Positions 1 through 10,978 of a stretch of DNA of 64,000 nt are shown piece by piece. Numbering within the stretch: the first letter of the stretch is position 1; each line of letters begins with the position of its first letter. Below the pieces are notes generated by a model. That model saw only the letters and a list, made by a program, of their open reading frames with translations, did no database searches and had not been told where the DNA came from. Origin of the DNA: Macrocystis pyrifera (taxonomy: Eukaryota; Sar; Phaeophyceae; Laminariales; Laminariaceae); assembly GCA_031763025.1 (NCBI GenBank), contig JASSKH010000031.1, positions 4,513,783 through 4,577,782 of the forward strand, in the 5' to 3' direction. A program made the translations under genes and the position numbers.

Positions 1-942
1 AAGCAGCTCTGCGGTGTAACGATCGCCACCGCCGCCGCCACCACCATCGCCGCCACCGCTGCTGGGCTCCAACGAGGGGCTCGTCTTAGCCTCGGTGCGC
101 TTCCCAACCCCCACCGTTGCGCGGCGCCGGTCGGGGGGGGGCACGGTGGCCCTGTCGAGCCTTGGGAAGCTCCATGGGAAATCTGAGACGGCAAGGCCAA
201 GTTTGAACGCGGGGGTTTCCAGGTCAGGAGAATCAACAGCAACAGCAACGAGTTGTGTTGGTAGGCGGTAGGAGTTGTAAGAGTGGTTGGATTGCTTGGA
301 AATTTGAGCAACACACGGTAGTGTGTTGGCGTGTGCTCGCGGGATACCGTGTAACGCTACGGAGGGCTCGTCGGGGGATTATAAAGGGTGCGCAGAGGCG
401 ACGCGGGATGGTGTGCGGTAACGGCCAACAGGAACGCCGGGCGATGAGGCCGGGCAACGCCTAACGTTACGGCCGAAGGAAACCTGGCTCGAGCAGCTAG
501 AAGAGGATAAAGCAAGCGCGTGCTACTTGGCAGAACAACATGACGCAATTCATGGACAACGCAAAAACATTCCAAGGGTGTGCCTACCGTCCCGCCGAAC
601 CTCCTGCACCCCCTCCCCCCGTTCGTCCTTCTCCCCACGTACTGCCGTAATGGACTTTAAACGGGGGGCGTTATAACTAATGCAACATGCTTTAGTTCCC
701 GTCGTCTCGCAAGAGAGGAGTACGAGACCCGAGACCCAATGCACGCACAACAAACAAAAACAAAAAAAGTCACCCTGTGTTGCGGGCCTCCGACGCTTGC
801 CCTTGCCGGAGGCAGACGTCCCCGAAGATCCCGAAGAAGCTGCCCTGGCTGGGGTCGACCCATCAGCGAGCTCCGCCAGCTTTCGCGCCGAGCTTCGCCT
901 GGTGCGTTTCTTCCCCTGAGAGGTAGGGGACGGGGACGCCAT
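1..942 (-). CDS. Unknown basic Ser/Gly-rich protein, 5' part (partial gene, two exons)
   Basis: Exon 1 runs 942-774 and exon 2 runs 182-1, continuing past the left edge. The ATG at 942 opens a Lys/Arg/Ser-rich stretch beginning MASPSPTSQGKKRTRRSS and ending KGKRRRPATQ. The donor at 773-772 leaves phase 1. The acceptor at 184-183 follows a pyrimidine-rich stretch and restores phase, giving DFPWSFPRLDRATVPPPDRR, then a Gly-rich run and RYTAELL at the edge. The 182-1 segment is open throughout. Clusters such as KGKRRRP resemble nuclear localisation signals, but I recognise no domain. The gene would be transcribed leftwards, divergent from the carrier gene. Alternative: exon 2 could belong to another transcript. 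No function is assigned. Confidence 0.5.
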
Positions 943-1796
943 GGCCCCGGCCTTACGCAACTGCTACTTCCAGGGGTTTCGTTTCACGTCGCCCATTCGA
1001 TTTTTAATCCCCAAAATTGTTTTTCTTTGTTTTCCTGCACAGCGCGTGGACGTCGTCGCCCGCGCTCTTCGGCCTTCCTTCTCGGCAGGTCTGCGCTGAT
1101 CCTGCGGGCAGGGGACGAGGTAAAGGAACCCGGGGTCGACCAATACATTCACAAATTGAGTGTAGGGCTGCCCTGCAGCGCTAGCTTCAGGTGGGACAGG
1201 CGGCACTACGTACGTACAACGGTGACAGGTACAGGTACACAATTCACAGCCAGCCGCCTCCAAGGCACCAAGGATGTGTGATGGTTCTATGCCTCGCATA
1301 GGGAGATCATCAGATTGTCATGTGTGTGGAGTACAGACGCATGTGATGGGTCGGAGCCACGCTTGCTATTCATTATGAAACACACATAACGACAGCCGTC
1401 GAAGTAAAGTCAACTAACCGAAGGTTTCGGGTTTTCCGTCGAACGCCCGCAACAAGAGCGCCACCATATCATACGACCTCCTTCGGAAGCGGCCGCGTGT
1501 GCTCGTCGCAAGCACTACTCGTACCGCTGTTTCCAGCAAGTCAGCATCAAACAGGAGAAACAACACAGCAGTAGTAAATGCAACGCATCACTCGCTCTGG
1601 AGACGCGGCCCAGAGCTCTGGGACACGACTAACGAGATCTGCTCACGTTCAGCAGCAGCGGTAGCGGTGTGAGAACTACTGTATTGCGTAGTGGTGTCGT
1701 ACTGCATACTGCTGGGGTGACCGCTTGCTCCTTGGTTGTGTGTGTACATACTTGAGAGGGCGATGACTACAGGGAGCTTTCGCGCTTTCGCGACTG

Positions 1797-2096
1797 GTGA
1801 CTGGTTCAGTACTGCTGCGATGCTTCACTTGTCGTATGAATCCCACCATCAAGCACGGTCATGCCCGCCTGAACGGCAACGAGGTCAAGCTATTAATAGG
1901 CTCTCCGCCGACCAACGGAATGGTAGGCGCAGTTGCTCGGCGGGAAAGGCCATCGAGCGCGGGCTTTGTGTTCCTGTTGAATCACTGCGGCAAAGCAGAA
2001 CGTGAGAGACTCGTACGATATGATATGGTCTCGTTTGTATATAGCAAATTCGATGCTTATTATTTGGAGCAAATCAGCTTTGGTTCCGTACCTTAG
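1797..2096 (+). CDS. Hypothetical ORF, unrecognised
   Basis: From the internal ATG at about 1836 the frame reads MNPTIKHGHARLNGNEVK and later GFVFLLNHCGKAERERLV, ending at the stop codon at 2094-2096. The amino-acid mix looks more protein-like than most background frames here, but I recognise no family, splice sites do not clearly bound it, and it may be a decayed mobile-element fragment. Confidence 0.2.
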   Translation: MTGSVLLRCFTCRMNPTIKHGHARLNGNEVKLLIGSPPTNGMVGAVARRERPSSAGFVFLLNHCGKAERERLVRYDMVSFVYSKFDAYYLEQISFGSVP

Positions 2097-2306
2097 ATGG
2101 CGCTCACTGCAAACCACAGCCCCCCTCCTGTAGTATCATACCCACCGCCAGTGAAGAGGTCGCAGCGGAGCCCACAGAATACGATAGCTGCTGTCGCGAT
2201 ACACTATCGGATATACAACAATTTTGAATTTTTTGGTGTTAGTAAAGATGTTGAAGCATTTTTCTTTCAGAAGGTAGGGGATGAGTGACTGTCAACATCT
2301 GCAGGC

Positions 2307-2478
2307 ATGAGCACAGCAGTCAGTCGCCACAGATGTCGCGCTCAGGATGCCTCGCTGATGCAACAGGGCGGCAGAGGAGAGGGTCCACGGCTATGGCTCG
2401 TGTTTTTTTTGGTCGCAATGCTATCGGTGATGACTTGGAACGGCACGTCAGGGTTCACCACACCAGCGTCATCAGCAG
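2307..2478 (+). CDS. Candidate first exon with bipartite plastid-targeting-like leader
   Basis: The ATG at 2307 opens a frame with a basic head, the hydrophobic core LWLVFFLVAMLSVM and then NGTSGFTTPASSAG. A hydrophobic signal followed by Ser-Gly then Phe at the predicted +1 position, with a Ser/Thr/Ala-rich tail, resembles the ASAFAP-type presequence of heterokont plastid proteins. A GT donor (GGTACGA) follows at 2479 in phase 1. It is the only strong leader upstream of the plus-strand carrier gene, 5.5 kb away, and could be its first exon or belong to a separate short gene. The hydrophobic core could also be chance. Confidence 0.35.
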
Positions 2479-3093
2479 GTACGAAAGACAGATGTGCTGC
2501 TGCTGTGCTGCTGAGCTGCGGTGCTGCCATCACAGCTGAGCTGCTGTGCTGCTGTGGTGCGACCTGAGCTTCCCTGAGAAGTACTCGAATCACATTTCTG
2601 GGGCACTGAGCCAGTGAAAAACGAACCTGTGCAAGCAGTGACGGCGGCGGCCAGTACGTAGCGAACGCTGACTTTTCTCGTCAACTTGGATTTTTTTTTA
2701 GCTACGACAAACCCATATATATATATATATCGGAATGTAAGGATCTATTTAATACTAAAATTACGATAAAACGGGCGTTACATTTGCGGACGTATTGATC
2801 ATCAACCAAGGATCATGAGCAGATGAACAGGAGTGTATCGCACCAGCAGGTACGAGTACAGCAGTAATTGGGCGGAGCAGAGACTTTCCACGTCGTCGCA
2901 GTCTTGTTGCGGTTGCCAGCCTCGCGATTTTGTTATCGTTGCTGTGGTTGTTCCAGAGCATACGTCGTAGTGTTCAGAGGGATTGCTCTGCCCGCGGGTC
3001 CCCGTGTCACCTTATTCGAGCTTGCATGGATTGCTGAGGTGTAGGAGGCATAGATACGTACTGGTACGTATTTGGTACGAGACCAAGAGTAAT

Positions 3094-3203
3094 TACTACG
3101 GGGGACCATAGTAAATAGGACCTACAGTACACACCAAAACCTATATATTTACATATTTTTACTAACACTAGTTGGTCCTATTTACTATATTCCCTCGTAA
3201 TAA
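3094..3203. mobile_element. TTACGG MITE copy 1 (diverged)
   Basis: The left end CTACGGGGGACCATAGTAAA and right end TTTACTATATTCCCTCGTAA are inverted, with a T-rich middle containing CTATATATTTACATATTTTT. The most diverged termini of the family. Confidence 0.8.
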
Positions 3204-3590
3204 TCTATCGTACGTGTAGAGCTCTTCATATACAGAGCTGTAACGTCGCGGCACTCTGCACTGCTGTAAAGCTTACGCCAGCATGATACCAGTAATGGAC
3301 CCCCCCGCCCCTATTGGCCTATTGGCCTATTGGTAGTCGTGAATAACATGGTTGGCAGCAGACCAGTGGCACACGTCAACAAAGCAGCAGCAGGAAACGT
3401 CTTGCAGCTCATTGTTGGAAATAATAATTAAAAAAAACATACCTGGTAGGCAGTGATTGAGATCGAGGACCTCGTCGAAACTTATCTATGCAAGGTGTGT
3501 GTGATACTTCGATCGCGCATACTCCGGGCTTTTTATATGACCCCATGCAGGAATATATATCCGGCGCACATCTACTATGTAGTACAAGGT

Positions 3591-3669
3591 ATCACTCTGT
3601 CCCTAAATATAAGTACCGTTTTGATTGATTGTTAATGTACAAACTGTCCTTTTGTTTAGGGACAGAGTG
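3591..3669. mobile_element. Second MITE-like family (CACTCTGTCC), copy 1
   Basis: A perfect 15-bp inverted pair, CACTCTGTCCCTAAA and TTTAGGGACAGAGTG, encloses about 49 bp of AT-rich sequence. The ends resemble 60295-60377. Confidence 0.65.
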
Positions 3670-3696
3670 AGTATGTGGTACAAGGCGCTTCGCTCC

Positions 3697-3718
3697 GCGG
3701 GCGGCCTACGCCGCCCGC
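3697..3718. other. GC-rich hairpin
   Basis: GCGGGCGGCC, TA, then CGCCGCCCGC form a compact stem. A related sequence with a disrupted second arm lies at about 3885-3920. Confidence 0.5.
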
Positions 3719-4173
3719 TACGCTCGCTCAGGAAGGAAACATCAAATTATGCGAAGCGGACAGAGGTCCATGATCGTTTTTTTTTGTATGGCCCCTGTAG
3801 TTAGCTGCAAACTGGCGACTTGATAATGCCAAGAGTCCCGCCGCCATGCTTCAGGAGAAAACAGCTCGGGCGCCACATATGCTTCGCGTCGCGGGCGGTT
3901 TTCCGCTACGCTCGCTCACACGTCGTACATACGTACATACCCCAGGTAGGGTACTTATTTTCTTCTTTCGATATGCTCTGTGTCTGTGTACTCGTCGTAT
4001 GTACGAAAGATAAATCACAGAACGGCACAGCAACACAGCAAAAACAATGAAAATGAAACCGAAAATTTCTAAAAGAAATAAAATCCCCGCCCCCTTTCGT
4101 GTAATAATTTACTACCTGAGTGGAACACCTTACACCAGTCGAAAAAAAAAAAAAATGGAAAAAAGAAAAAATC

Positions 4174-4356
4174 TTACAGCAGAGCTTCTCTCTCAGCCTC
4201 GTACGCCGCCCGCCCCTCTCGCAACCATCTCGCCACCGATTCAGTCCGGGTAAAGCTTCCCTCCCTGTCTTCCACAGTGAGCCCCGTCGCCCGCCTCGCG
4301 TGAAGCCCGGTGCTTACCGTGGACCTCGACGCAAGCTCGGCGATGTTGGTGCTCAT
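4174..4356 (-). CDS. Hypothetical 60-codon frame
   Basis: The ATG at 4356 reads MSTNIAELASRSTVSTGLHA and ends SVARWLREGRAAYEAEREAL-L before a stop. The GC-rich, amphipathic C-terminus looks coding-like, and it could be a terminal exon of a minus-strand gene. I found no partner exon with certainty. Confidence 0.25.
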   Translation of the reverse strand: MSTNIAELASRSTVSTGLHARRATGLTVEDREGSFTRTESVARWLREGRAAYEAEREALL

Positions 4357-5335
4357 TCGGGGTACCTCCCCCTTGTGACTCTCAGCCCGGTCGCAAAAAT
4401 AAGCACCGCTTGAGTATTATCTTACAATACCGAACGACCCTTAAATACTCGTACGTACTCTATCCAAAATCACAAATGGAGGCCAGACAGAGCCTATTGA
4501 TGCATCCCTCGTGTCTCGAGGCACACGCAACGCCTAGGCACGAAAGCGGCGACCGCGCTCCTTGCAACTCCCCCTCTACTCGCCAGCATCCGCTGACACC
4601 CGCGACGGTGCCGGGTTCGCCCGCGCAACCGTGCTCGGAGTACACGCACGCACACGAAACGAAAGAAGAAAAAAGGGAAGAAGGACTGAAAGTACGACGA
4701 GAAATAAATAGAGAAGACAAAGACTCGCTGGAACGGTCCGGCAAGTAATAAACGGAGGCGATTCCCAAGTGGGAGCTCTGAGAGGCCAGGGATGTATCAA
4801 CCGAGCACGCTCAGAGATTGAGATCTAAGTAAGTATATCTGTGTCTGGGCCATGACCACGGATATGGAAACCCGCGTCCATGGCCCAGTCGACCTCCAAC
4901 TTGACACAACCGCATAGACGCCCGGCGCAAGGGTGTGCTACAGCGACGTCTCCTTCGGCTGCTGTGTTGACGCGTACCACTGCTATTCATCCAGATGCTT
5001 TTCACGACGACGAGATGGAGAGGTGGCCTCCTCCGCTGTTGGTCGTGATCCGCCGTTGAATCACAAAGGATGCGATACTCCCACCGGTTGTTGTTGTGTT
5101 GGTGCTGGCAATCAACCCAAATAGACACCCGTGATTGTGACTCAATCATCGAGAGACGTTTTACGTGTGCCTGGTATTAATAGATTCAATTTTCGACTCA
5201 AGGCTCTCTACCGACGGTCCTTACTTACACGTCCGGACAGAATTGTAGGTATTAGCTCTACGTACGAAATATTGGGCGCTGCTTTGCAACAACGATCAGG
5301 TCGTTTGTTTTCTCGCCCCCGACTTTGACCCCCCC

Positions 5336-5882
5336 GGACCCCCTCCTCTCCTCGCCTATATATTATGTATATGTTGGGTTGGCGTTGGTTGGCAACGACA
5401 CTGTAAAACATGCCGCTCACTGTTTGAGATAGACAACGAGGGTGCCTTTTTTTTTTTTTAGCGGTCGGTCGCAGCTGGTGGTCGAGTAACAGTAGATAAT
5501 TTGTGCGGGGTGAACGTTTACTCCGCACGATCGGAATGATCGTATCAACGTAGGGTTTATTGTAAGGCACCCTAAAAGCAGTTACATAATACTCCCTTAG
5601 CTGTCTCTGGGTTCGGCCACACCTGAAAATAAATTGACTAGTTGACGCTGTCATCCATATGCAAGTCCGCCTCGCAAGCGGTTCTAAGTAGGATGCAGCT
5701 CACCCTTCATGCAATTTGCCGGACACCTTACGACGCTTCGCGCTTGGTGCAAGCAATGCCATCCTGGTCGGCGAAAACCCGACGTCTTCCGTCCCGGCAT
5801 ACGACGACGGCCACGCATGATATCGAGTACACCCCCCACCCCCCCCCCCCCCCCCCTACCCCCCTCGCCCCCCCCCCCCCCC
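5336..5882 (-). repeat. R550 dispersed repeat, near-full copy 1
   Basis: Runs from the TATATA/GTTGGGTTGGCGTTGG end through GTCTCTGGGTTCGGCCACAC and CACCCTTCATGCAATTTGCC to CATGATATCGAGTACACCCC and a C-rich tail of about 55 bp. Block order matches 30125-30665 and 53408-53990 in the opposite orientation. Confidence 0.8.
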
Positions 5883-6128
5883 GCGTCCAAACTCGAACAG
5901 CACGATCGGTAGAAGCGTGGCGGGTATCGAGGCAGCGACCACCACGATGGTGTAGAGCTTCCCGTTCCCAACGACTTGGAAGGGGTTCGTTGCAGCCTGG
6001 ACGCCATTCGTTGAGACCTGGGAGGCGTTATGTGCACACCCATGCTTCCACGAAACGAAACCGCCCCCCCTCGGTGAGCACGCCGTCGCCGGTCGCGGGG
6101 TTGCTGGGAAACGACCCCCCGTTGCTAG

Positions 6129-6505
6129 CACAGCCGCAGCCGCCACCGAAGACCTTAGAAACACGTCGCGATGTCGGGGTGGGCAGCGAGGAAGAGGGAG
6201 TTATCAACGGCGCGGCGGCATTCGCGCTGGAGAGGGGGCGGGGCCCAGAAGAATCGTCCTCGGAGACGGGCCGAGACTCGTCGGACTTGATGAAAATCGA
6301 TACGAACAGCGGAGGAGAGGGAGTTCTCAACGGCGCGGCGGAATTCTCGCAGGGGAGGGGCGGGGATGCGAAAGAACCATCCCCGGCGGGCCAAGATTCG
6401 TCGGTCTTGAGGCAGATGTCGGTGCTGGTTGTCGTGGCCGGGTTGGCAGCGGTGGTGTTCGACTACGAGCATGGCATGGCTGGCTTTCATTGGTTTCGAA
6501 ATTGG
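6129..6505 (+). CDS. Candidate 5' exon with internal duplication (possible carrier N-terminal extension)
   Basis: An open GC-rich frame contains two related ~45-residue units, GVINGAAAFALERGRGPEES and GVLNGAAEFSQGRGGDAKEP, each followed by an acidic/Ser stretch with DSS. A hydrophobic segment MSVLVVVAGLAAVVFDYEH comes next. The frame ends at FHWFRNW with donor GGGTAAG at 6506 in phase 0. The acceptor at 6127-6128 is weak but phase-compatible with the leader exon at 2307-2478. The internal duplication and open frame favour coding. Whether it joins the carrier core at 7953 is inference, and cDNA would settle it. Confidence 0.35.
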
Positions 6506-7140
6506 GTAAGAATGTCTTCAAAGCAACGGGGTATGCTCATTGGTTTCGAAATCGGGCATGAGATGTCGCGAAGCCTGGCTTTCTTTGTTTTGTTTCGAAC
6601 CTGGTTTCAAGATTTTTCTACGAACGGTAGGCTTCCATTGGTTTCGATATTGGGTTAAAAAAAAAAGAAATAAAATCCCTGGCTTTTGCTTTGGCATTTC
6701 CATTGGCTTCGAAATTTGAGAAGTTGTTTCCAAACGCGTGTCTTTATTGTGCCAGCTGCGTTGCTGTCGAAAATTGGGGAAGATGTTTTCGAACGCCTGG
6801 CTCTGTTTTGGCAGCTGCATTGGTTTCGAAATTGGGTAAGGTTGTTTCGAAGCCCTGGCCTCGTATCTAGCAGCTCCATAAGTATCGAAATCGGGAGTTT
6901 TTTCGGAGGCCTGGCTTCGTACTATCAGCTCCATTGATTACGGAAGTGGGTACTCGTAAGACTTTTCGAAGGCTGGCTTTGTTTTTGGTGGCTCGCCTGG
7001 TTTCGAAATAGGTGAAGTTTTCGAATGCCTGGCTGGCTATGCTTCGGCGGCTGCATTGTTTTCGGAAGTCCAGTGATTTCGGAAATGGGTAAACGTCTGC
7101 TCCGAAGCCTAGCTTTGTTTTGGTAGATCGGAAATGGGGA
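6486..7140 (+). repeat. Degenerate ~50-60-bp tandem array carrying a splice-donor motif
   Basis: At least a dozen imperfect copies of a unit with core TGGTTTCGAAATTGGGTAAG recur about every 50-65 bp (for example near 6491, 6541, 6638, 6703, 6820, 6988 and 7075). They are separated by variants of CCTGGCTTTGTTTTGG. The first copy coincides with the donor of the candidate exon ending at 6505. The last, ATCGGAAATGGGGACC at 7127, overlaps the candidate acceptor of the next exon. Confidence 0.85.
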
Positions 7141-7239
7141 CCTGGTGGCGTTTGCGAGAAGGTGGCTGCAAAATAATTCTGAACTGGCGGTAGTGGCCAG
7201 GAGGCAACAAGACGCACTGGACGCTGAGGCCAACCCAGC
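7127..7239 (+). CDS. Candidate 5' exon, helical stretch, unrecognised
   Basis: After TTGTTTTGGTAG the frame reads IGNGDLVAFARRWLQNNSEL and then AVVARRQQDALDAEANPA, an amphipathic helical composition unlike the surrounding repeats. Its start is phase 0, matching the candidate exon ending at 6505. The 3' boundary is unclear: a donor at 7190 (GTAGTG) would join in phase to the carrier exon at 7953, whereas the donor at 7240 would not. Confidence 0.3.
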
Positions 7240-7431
7240 GTGCCCCCCTCCCTCGCCCCTACCTCACATGGGCTCACCTATCACAAGCTATAACGTATAC
7301 ATATCCATATTCACCTATGCTATCCTACGCCTATTTACCGTACAGAGCGCTGCGCTCGAACAGCGGTGATATCGTTTTTCGGCGCTTGCTTAATTTTTTG
7401 CCACACCGGGAAGGTTTCCAACACAAGGTGT

Positions 7432-7469
7432 TTTTTTCGGAAAGCTCTGGTCGAGAGCCCTTCCGAAAA
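7432..7469. other. Short hairpin
   Basis: TTTTTCGGAAAGCTCT and GAGAGCCCTTCCGAAAA form an imperfect stem of about 14 bp around a 4-6-base loop, in an AT-rich non-coding stretch. Its role is unknown. Confidence 0.5.
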
Positions 7470-7952
7470 TAGAACGTACCGGGTACGACTTTTAGCACCC
7501 TTGCCGTTGTAGAGAGAAAACGAGAGAGCGCCGGGAAAACGATCGGTACCCACCCCTGTGCGATCTCAGCGCTCTCTGGAGGCGTTCTATGGTAGAGGTT
7601 CATCCTAATTTTTCTGAGGCTCCTCTCTTAGGGAGCTCCACACCTCACCCGAAAACTGACTTCAGCCGAAACCAAATTGCGTCCCGATGAATAATTCCAT
7701 GGCCCAATTGTTCAAAAACGTCATTTTTCGATACAAGATTGGCATTCGGACGATTTTGGGTTAAGGAGCCCCGTCATTCAGAAAACATTTTTTGGCGGAA
7801 ATGTGCTGCCTCTATCGCAGAACGCGTCTTTTGCCTCTTTACGGCATACCCGTAAGTCATACCTGTCCATACCCATCACCTCACCTGTAGCCATCCATGT
7901 CCCCACATATCATGACCCGACGCGCCACACCTTGACTTGTTTTCGTGCTCAG

Positions 7953-8162
7953 GTCGGAAACGCCGCGCCCCATTTTCCCGTGCGTGCCGCCGGTGGCGCG
8001 CTTGGGGGGGTGCACTTCACACCATTGAAGAGCTTGGCGACGGGGCTGGGGGCGGGCTTCACGCGCGCGGCATCTCGCACGCTCACGTTCCCTCTCGACA
8101 CGCTTAAGACGCGGAGTCAAGTCTCGAGGCTCGGCGCCGAAGACCGGGCGTCGCTCCCATTG
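7953..8162 (+). CDS. Carrier exon: first transmembrane helix and signature 1
   Basis: The acceptor TTTTCGTGCTCAG ends at 7952, and the donor GTGCGG at 8163 is phase 0. It encodes LKSLATGLGAGFTRAASRTL and then FPLDTLKTRSQ, the first P-x-D-x-x-K-x-R signature. The frame stays open upstream to about 7803, so a start inside the extension (for example CTG or TTG near 7803) is not excluded. Confidence 0.8.
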
Positions 8163-8941
8163 GTGCGGGCTTGTTTTTTGTTTACCTTAATTGCAGTAGT
8201 AGTAGCAATAGTAGTGTTACATCAGTGTGACGCTACTGTAACGCTGCAGCGTGTGATCGCGACGTGTTCGCTTGTTTTTTTGTCCGTGTTTTGTTTCGTT
8301 AACGCTCGTTTTCGCTATTTCTTTTGGAGGGTGTGTATTTTTCGTTTTTTTTTTTTATTTTAACTGTTGTTTTTTTTGTTTTTGTGTTTTCCTTTTTTTT
8401 TCATGTTTTTTCGTTTTCTGTTCCCCCCCCCCCCCCCCCCCCCCCCCGTTATTTATTGGCGTTCTCTACGCGACTTTTCTGACCGCGATGGGTCCACAGC
8501 GGTGGGCCAAAGCCTACCGCATCTGCCCCTCTCGGGGGTCAGGTTGGGTCAACGTTCCCTAGCCCCAGGGGTAACATCAGACTATTCTGCTGTTGCAGCA
8601 GGAACTATGGGTTGAATCGACACACGACACTAATTTTGAACGTGGAAGCGTGGTGAGCTTAAGCTATATTTTTACCAATCCGCCGGAAGATAAAATATAT
8701 CCGCGCATCGACCGATGCGTACTCGCTGTGATTCTGGACGGAGACAATGTACTGCTGAAGTACCGTATGACGCTATCACACGGGGTGATAAAGACAAGAA
8801 CCCCCTCGAACGATTTTTCAAGCTGATGTTCTCGACAGCAGAAAGAGAGAGAAAGAGAGAGAGTCCAAAGATGCGGAGCGGCGCACCCATGACAACAATC
8901 TCGATGAGATCTTCCCAAAGCCGTCATTTTCGTTGTGTGCG

Positions 8942-8992
<51 letters not shown>

Positions 8993-10924
8993 GGCATGTT
9001 TTGGGCGAAAATCGGCACTGAAATTGATTCCAGAGAGGTGTGCTATCTTATGACGCGTGTGCTATAGTTTGCGCTCATCCATGCGGCGGCAGAGGGGGGG
9101 GGGGGGGGGGGGGGGGGGGGTACTGTTGTTGGGTCCCAAACGTGGTGCCTGACGGGGTTCCTCAAGTGCAAGATTGAACGCAAAAAAAAAAAAAAACTGG
9201 CGTCTATGGAGCGAGATTAAATCCTCACATCAAGTGGAAGGAATGTTGATATTTGGTCGGGGGGGGGGGGTTGAAGAACTGCTGGTACCAATATCTGTGG
9301 AATCCCATTTGTGCGTTTGTACAGTTTTGTTCGAATTATGGCTATAATGGTCGATGGAATTCTTCATTGGGTTGCGGGTGCATTTTTTTTTTGTCCAAGT
9401 TGCTGGTCCGGGTGAGGTACAGAGCTCTCCCCATGCGAGGAGGAGCCTCACAATAATCACGTACCCCCCCCCGATTTACCGAAGCACGCATCAGGCAAAC
9501 GAGGTGGTCTGGCCGCCGTAGCTTCTCTCGAGATAGGCTGCTCTTGAAGCAGGTCGGCAGCTTCGCGTTGCTGCTAAATTGTTGTCTCGCGAAATACCGG
9601 GCGTAGGCAACTGTGAAGATGCCTTCCCCCACGATGCAAGAAGACGTTGTTATGGTCCCGCATGTTTCGAGACGTCTCGTTCACACGTTTGTTTGTTTTT
9701 TGTCAAAACCCCATTTTGTTTTTTTGTGTTTTGGGAACAATGCAACAGTTAAGATTTGCAACTCCAAGTGGCGTTTCGTTCCCTCTCCGGTTTGTGCTGA
9801 GTGTTTGGTTACTTTTCCCCCCTCATTCGAACGACCGAAATCATGCGCGCAACTGTCACTTCGCCTAATTCTTCTTGTCGCACGGCCTCTAAAAAGTAAT
9901 TTACCCAAATCCGTCATACATGATTTGATGCTACATTTTTTTTAGCTCTGACCTCTCCTATTTTTTCGACCCCACCCGGCTCCCGCCCCCCGTGGTTTCT
10001 CCGCTCCTCGGCCTACCGCGGCAGGAGATGCGCACGCTGTTAGACACGCCAGCTACTTTCAGCGGGGTTTTCCGAGGATTCCCGGCGTTTCTCTTGCAGG
10101 TAGGTGCACCCGCGCACAGCCGAATATCGACCTGTACCGTTTTGGCGTTTTGTTTTTGCGGGGGCGGGCGGGCGGGGGGGGGGGGGGGGGGAGGTTGACG
10201 CTGGCCAGTGCTGCATGTTTATTTTGCGGGGGGTGTTTTGACGTCGACCGATGGCGTTATGTTATCACTTCGCGGGATGCTGTGGTAGTGCTGCGGATAC
10301 GTACAAGACCGTTCCCGTAGTTGCGCCGGCCTTTCGGTAGTGCTGTGAACACGTACCGGCATTATTGTAACCGCCACACGGGACACGGTGCTTTTTTGGA
10401 CCTCCTGAAGGACACAGCTTTGGGTTGTTTTGTAAGCCGGTCGTCTTTGTCGTACAAATTTTGCCAAGGTCGCGGTCGGTTGTGGGTTAGGGGAACTCAT
10501 GTTTTCTTCTGACGGTTTGGCTGAGCGAGGCGACACGAGCGTCTGGGCTGGCGACGGCCCGAGCAGATGGAATGCGAAGTGCTGCTGTAGCTGCTGTAGC
10601 TGCACTGCTAATGTTCTCGCTCATGCAGTTAGTAAGGCAGCGCCATTGACGGCAAAAGAGGCCACGCAGACGTGTACAAAAAGTCTCCATCCCCCCTGCG
10701 CCCCCATCTTACCTCCGTCCAAATCGCCCACCTTTTCGCCCCCCACCCCGCTCTCCCTCTACCCAAGAAGCCACCCACGCATGCGAAACTCCGTGCCCCT
10801 GCACCCCGCCCCCACTTTATCTCGGCCCAAACCGCCCGCACTTTGGCATTAGCCCTCTCCCCTACCTAATAGGCCGCACAGGCACGAAAAACCTCCATGC
10901 CCAAACCGCCCACCACTTGGCGCT

Positions 10925-10978
<54 letters not shown>

